Below, piece by piece: positions 4,822-5,997 of a DNA stretch of 5,997 bases. This stretch comes from an uncultured Clostridia bacterium (GTDB taxonomy: Bacteria; Bacillota; Clostridia; Oscillospirales; Acutalibacteraceae): contig CAMMKL010000142.1 in NCBI GenBank assembly GCA_946497265.1, positions 1 to 5,997 on the forward strand. The letters are read 5' to 3'. The position numbers and the translations under genes were made by a program. The notes below the pieces were generated by a model. The model was not told where the DNA came from. It was given only the letters and a program-made list of their open reading frames with translations, and searched no databases. The first letter of the stretch is position 1, and each line of letters opens with the position of its first letter.

Positions 4822-5745
4822 CTATTGAACAAAGAAGGTTTCCACTATTTTTTTGGCGTAGTTTCCATCGCGCAGGATCGCGTTCCTCAGCGCCGTCAGA
4901 TTTTCAAACTTCTGTTCAGGGCGCAAAAACCGGAGGAGCGAGGTTTCCACGTGCCAGCCGTACAAATCGGAACCGGAATATTCCGGCATCCAGGTCTCCG
5001 ACAGAGGGCCGTCCGCCCCCACCGTAGGCTTTATGCCGATATTGGTAACCCCGTATGTCCTCACGTCCCCAAACCTCACCATACTGGCATATACTCCAAA
5101 ACGCGGCAGGATAAAGCCTTTCGGAAACGGCTGGTTCAAAGTAGGGGTACCCATTGTGCGGCCGATCCGGCGTCCGCCCACCACTTCAAAGGCAAAGGAA
5201 AAGGGCCTGCCCAACAACCGGTTGGCCTCTTCCACCTCCCCTGCTTCCAGCAGCGACCGAATGCGTGTGGAGCTGACCGGCGCTCCGTCTATCTCTACAG
5301 GTAATACACAGTGCGCCCGGATACCCGCCTCCCGGCAAAGCTTAAGCAACACGGAAGCATCCCCAGCGCCCGCCTTACCGAAATGGTAGTTAAATCCGCA
5401 GAATACCTGCTTGGCCTTCACTATTTTTATTAACACTTCCCGGACAAAGGTTTCTGGAGAAAGATCGCGGATTTCCGGAAAATGAAGATCGTAAAGCAGC
5501 CCAACCCCCATATGTTGCAGAAGCCGCGCTTTCTCCCCTATTTCCTGCAGGCGGGGCGGCGCGTTTCCCGTCAGGAAGCTCAGCGGGTTTTGCTGAAAGG
5601 TCAATACGGTAGGAAGCAAGCCTTCCGAACGGGCGGCCACCGCCCCTTTAATGACCGCCGCGTGCCCCAAATGGACGCCGTCAAAGTTTCCCAGCGCTAC
5701 CGCCGTATCCTGCGCGGCGGGAAAAAGCGTTGAATAAACCTGCAT
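4822..5745 (-). CDS. ribF: Bifunctional riboflavin kinase / FAD synthetase
   Basis: This 307-residue cytoplasmic enzyme converts riboflavin to FMN and FMN to FAD. The N-terminal adenylyltransferase domain shows ALGNFDGVHLGH (17-28), the nucleotide-binding HxGH-type motif, then CGFNYHFGKAGAGD (116-129) and the typical linker VSSTRIRSLLEAGEVEEANRLLGRPF (starting near 157). The C-terminal kinase domain has GRRIGRTMGTPTLNQPFP (191-208) with the PTxN metal/ATP motif (P201-N204), TNIGIKPTVG (234-243) and SETW with the predicted catalytic base E250, followed by DLYGW (260-264) and RPEQKF (275-280). Length and domain order are normal. AAGGAGG at 5760-5754 is 8 bases before the ATG. It lies 18 bases downstream of the MATE gene, which suggests cotranscription, and ends at the shared palindrome. 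No FMN riboswitch was seen upstream. Confidence 0.97.
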   Translation of the reverse strand: MQVYSTLFPAAQDTAVALGNFDGVHLGHAAVIKGAVAARSEGLLPTVLTFQQNPLSFLTGNAPPRLQEIGEKARLLQHMGVGLLYDLHFPEIRDLSPETFVREVLIKIVKAKQVFCGFNYHFGKAGAGDASVLLKLCREAGIRAHCVLPVEIDGAPVSSTRIRSLLEAGEVEEANRLLGRPFSFAFEVVGGRRIGRTMGTPTLNQPFPKGFILPRFGVYASMVRFGDVRTYGVTNIGIKPTVGADGPLSETWMPEYSGSDLYGWHVETSLLRFLRPEQKFENLTALRNAILRDGNYAKKIVETFFVQ

Positions 5746-5763
5746 AAAAGCGTCCTCCTTTTC

Positions 5764-5997
5764 TTACGGCTTCTGGCTGCCTTCTTCCAGATCTTGTTCC
5801 GAATGGGCGCCTACCAGGGCCTTTTGTTTCCATTTGCCCGACAAGTAACGGATTAAACCGATTACCATCGTGGTCGTCCAAGTAATGGGGGTGACCCACC
5901 ACACGCCGACCCGGCCCAAAAGCCCCGGCAAGAAGCTGACAAAAATAACGCGGGAACAAATTTCCCATCCACCTGAATCCGCTGACCGGGATAGTTC
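5764..5997 (-). CDS. MATE-family efflux protein, C-terminal part (cut by window edge)
   Basis: The minus strand is open from the right edge to a TAA at 5764, giving the last 77 residues of a larger protein. The pattern SGGWEICSRVIFV (8-20), then LLGRVGVWWVTPITWTTT (26-43) and RYLSGKWKQKA (50-60), matches the end of MATE (multi-antimicrobial extrusion) transporters: the last two membrane helices, with the W-x-x-P-x-T-W motif and the basic SGKWK segment, followed by a hydrophilic tail. MATE proteins export drugs or metabolites using an ion gradient; the substrate cannot be predicted. The first residues (ELSRSAD) do not resemble the family, while the neighbouring frame there reads TIPV, which would, so a frameshift or sequence error close to the edge is possible. 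The gene lies 18 bases upstream of ribF. Confidence 0.75.
   Translation of the reverse strand, partial: ELSRSADSGGWEICSRVIFVSFLPGLLGRVGVWWVTPITWTTTMVIGLIRYLSGKWKQKALVGAHSEQDLEEGSQKP

Noticed and set aside
4746..5027. Plus-strand ORF starting in the palindrome
   Set aside because: It lies on the terminator and antisense to ribF; the AAAGGAGG in the stem that might serve as its ribosome binding site is a consequence of the palindrome.
5746..5763. Possible FMN riboswitch before ribF
   Set aside because: Only 18 bases separate ribF from the upstream MATE gene, and no RFN-element consensus is present.

Overview
The window looks like a chromosomal segment of a Gram-positive, Clostridia-type Firmicute of moderate GC content (Oscillospiraceae/Ruminococcaceae would fit, but this is inferred from gene content and style, not from a search). 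Supporting signs are strong AAGGAGG-type ribosome binding sites before most genes, one good sigma-A promoter, a SipW (ER-type) signal peptidase next to a TasA/CalY-like exported protein, and an M14 peptidase resembling the gamma-D-glutamyl-diamino-acid peptidases. No rRNA, tRNA, CRISPR array or transposase gene was recognised.

Layout from left to right. (1) 1-511, minus strand: N-terminal 170 residues of an M14 zinc carboxypeptidase, cut by the window edge. (2) 585-1522, plus strand: an ADP-ribose pyrophosphatase (NudF-type Nudix hydrolase) followed by a three-helix membrane protein of unknown function, with tandem Shine-Dalgarno copies before the second gene. (3) 1523-1917: a long imperfect hairpin that serves two convergent genes, a 38-codon GTG-start ORF on the minus strand with a good ribosome binding site, and the alr promoter. 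(4) 1918-4738, plus strand: alanine racemase, SipW-type signal peptidase with a long cytoplasmic coiled-coil tail, a structured 194-base spacer that may encode a further 38-residue peptide, and a TasA/CalY-like exported protein. (5) 4746-4804: a perfect 28-bp inverted repeat with a 3-base loop, acting as a bidirectional terminator. (6) 4822-5997, minus strand: ribF (riboflavin kinase/FAD synthetase), preceded by the C-terminal end of a MATE-family efflux protein that is cut by the window edge.

The functional core is alr-sipW-tasA-like. Alr supplies D-alanine for the cell wall. SipW is expected to process the signal peptide of the downstream TasA-like protein, which would then sit outside the cell as a matrix or fibre component. 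The pair looks like a minimal secretion unit: one dedicated signal peptidase with one visible substrate. Its less usual parts are the coiled-coil tail on the peptidase, the N-terminal cytoplasmic extension on the substrate, and the structured spacer between them. The remaining genes are household functions: ADP-ribose clearance, flavin cofactor synthesis, a transporter and peptidoglycan peptide trimming or recycling.
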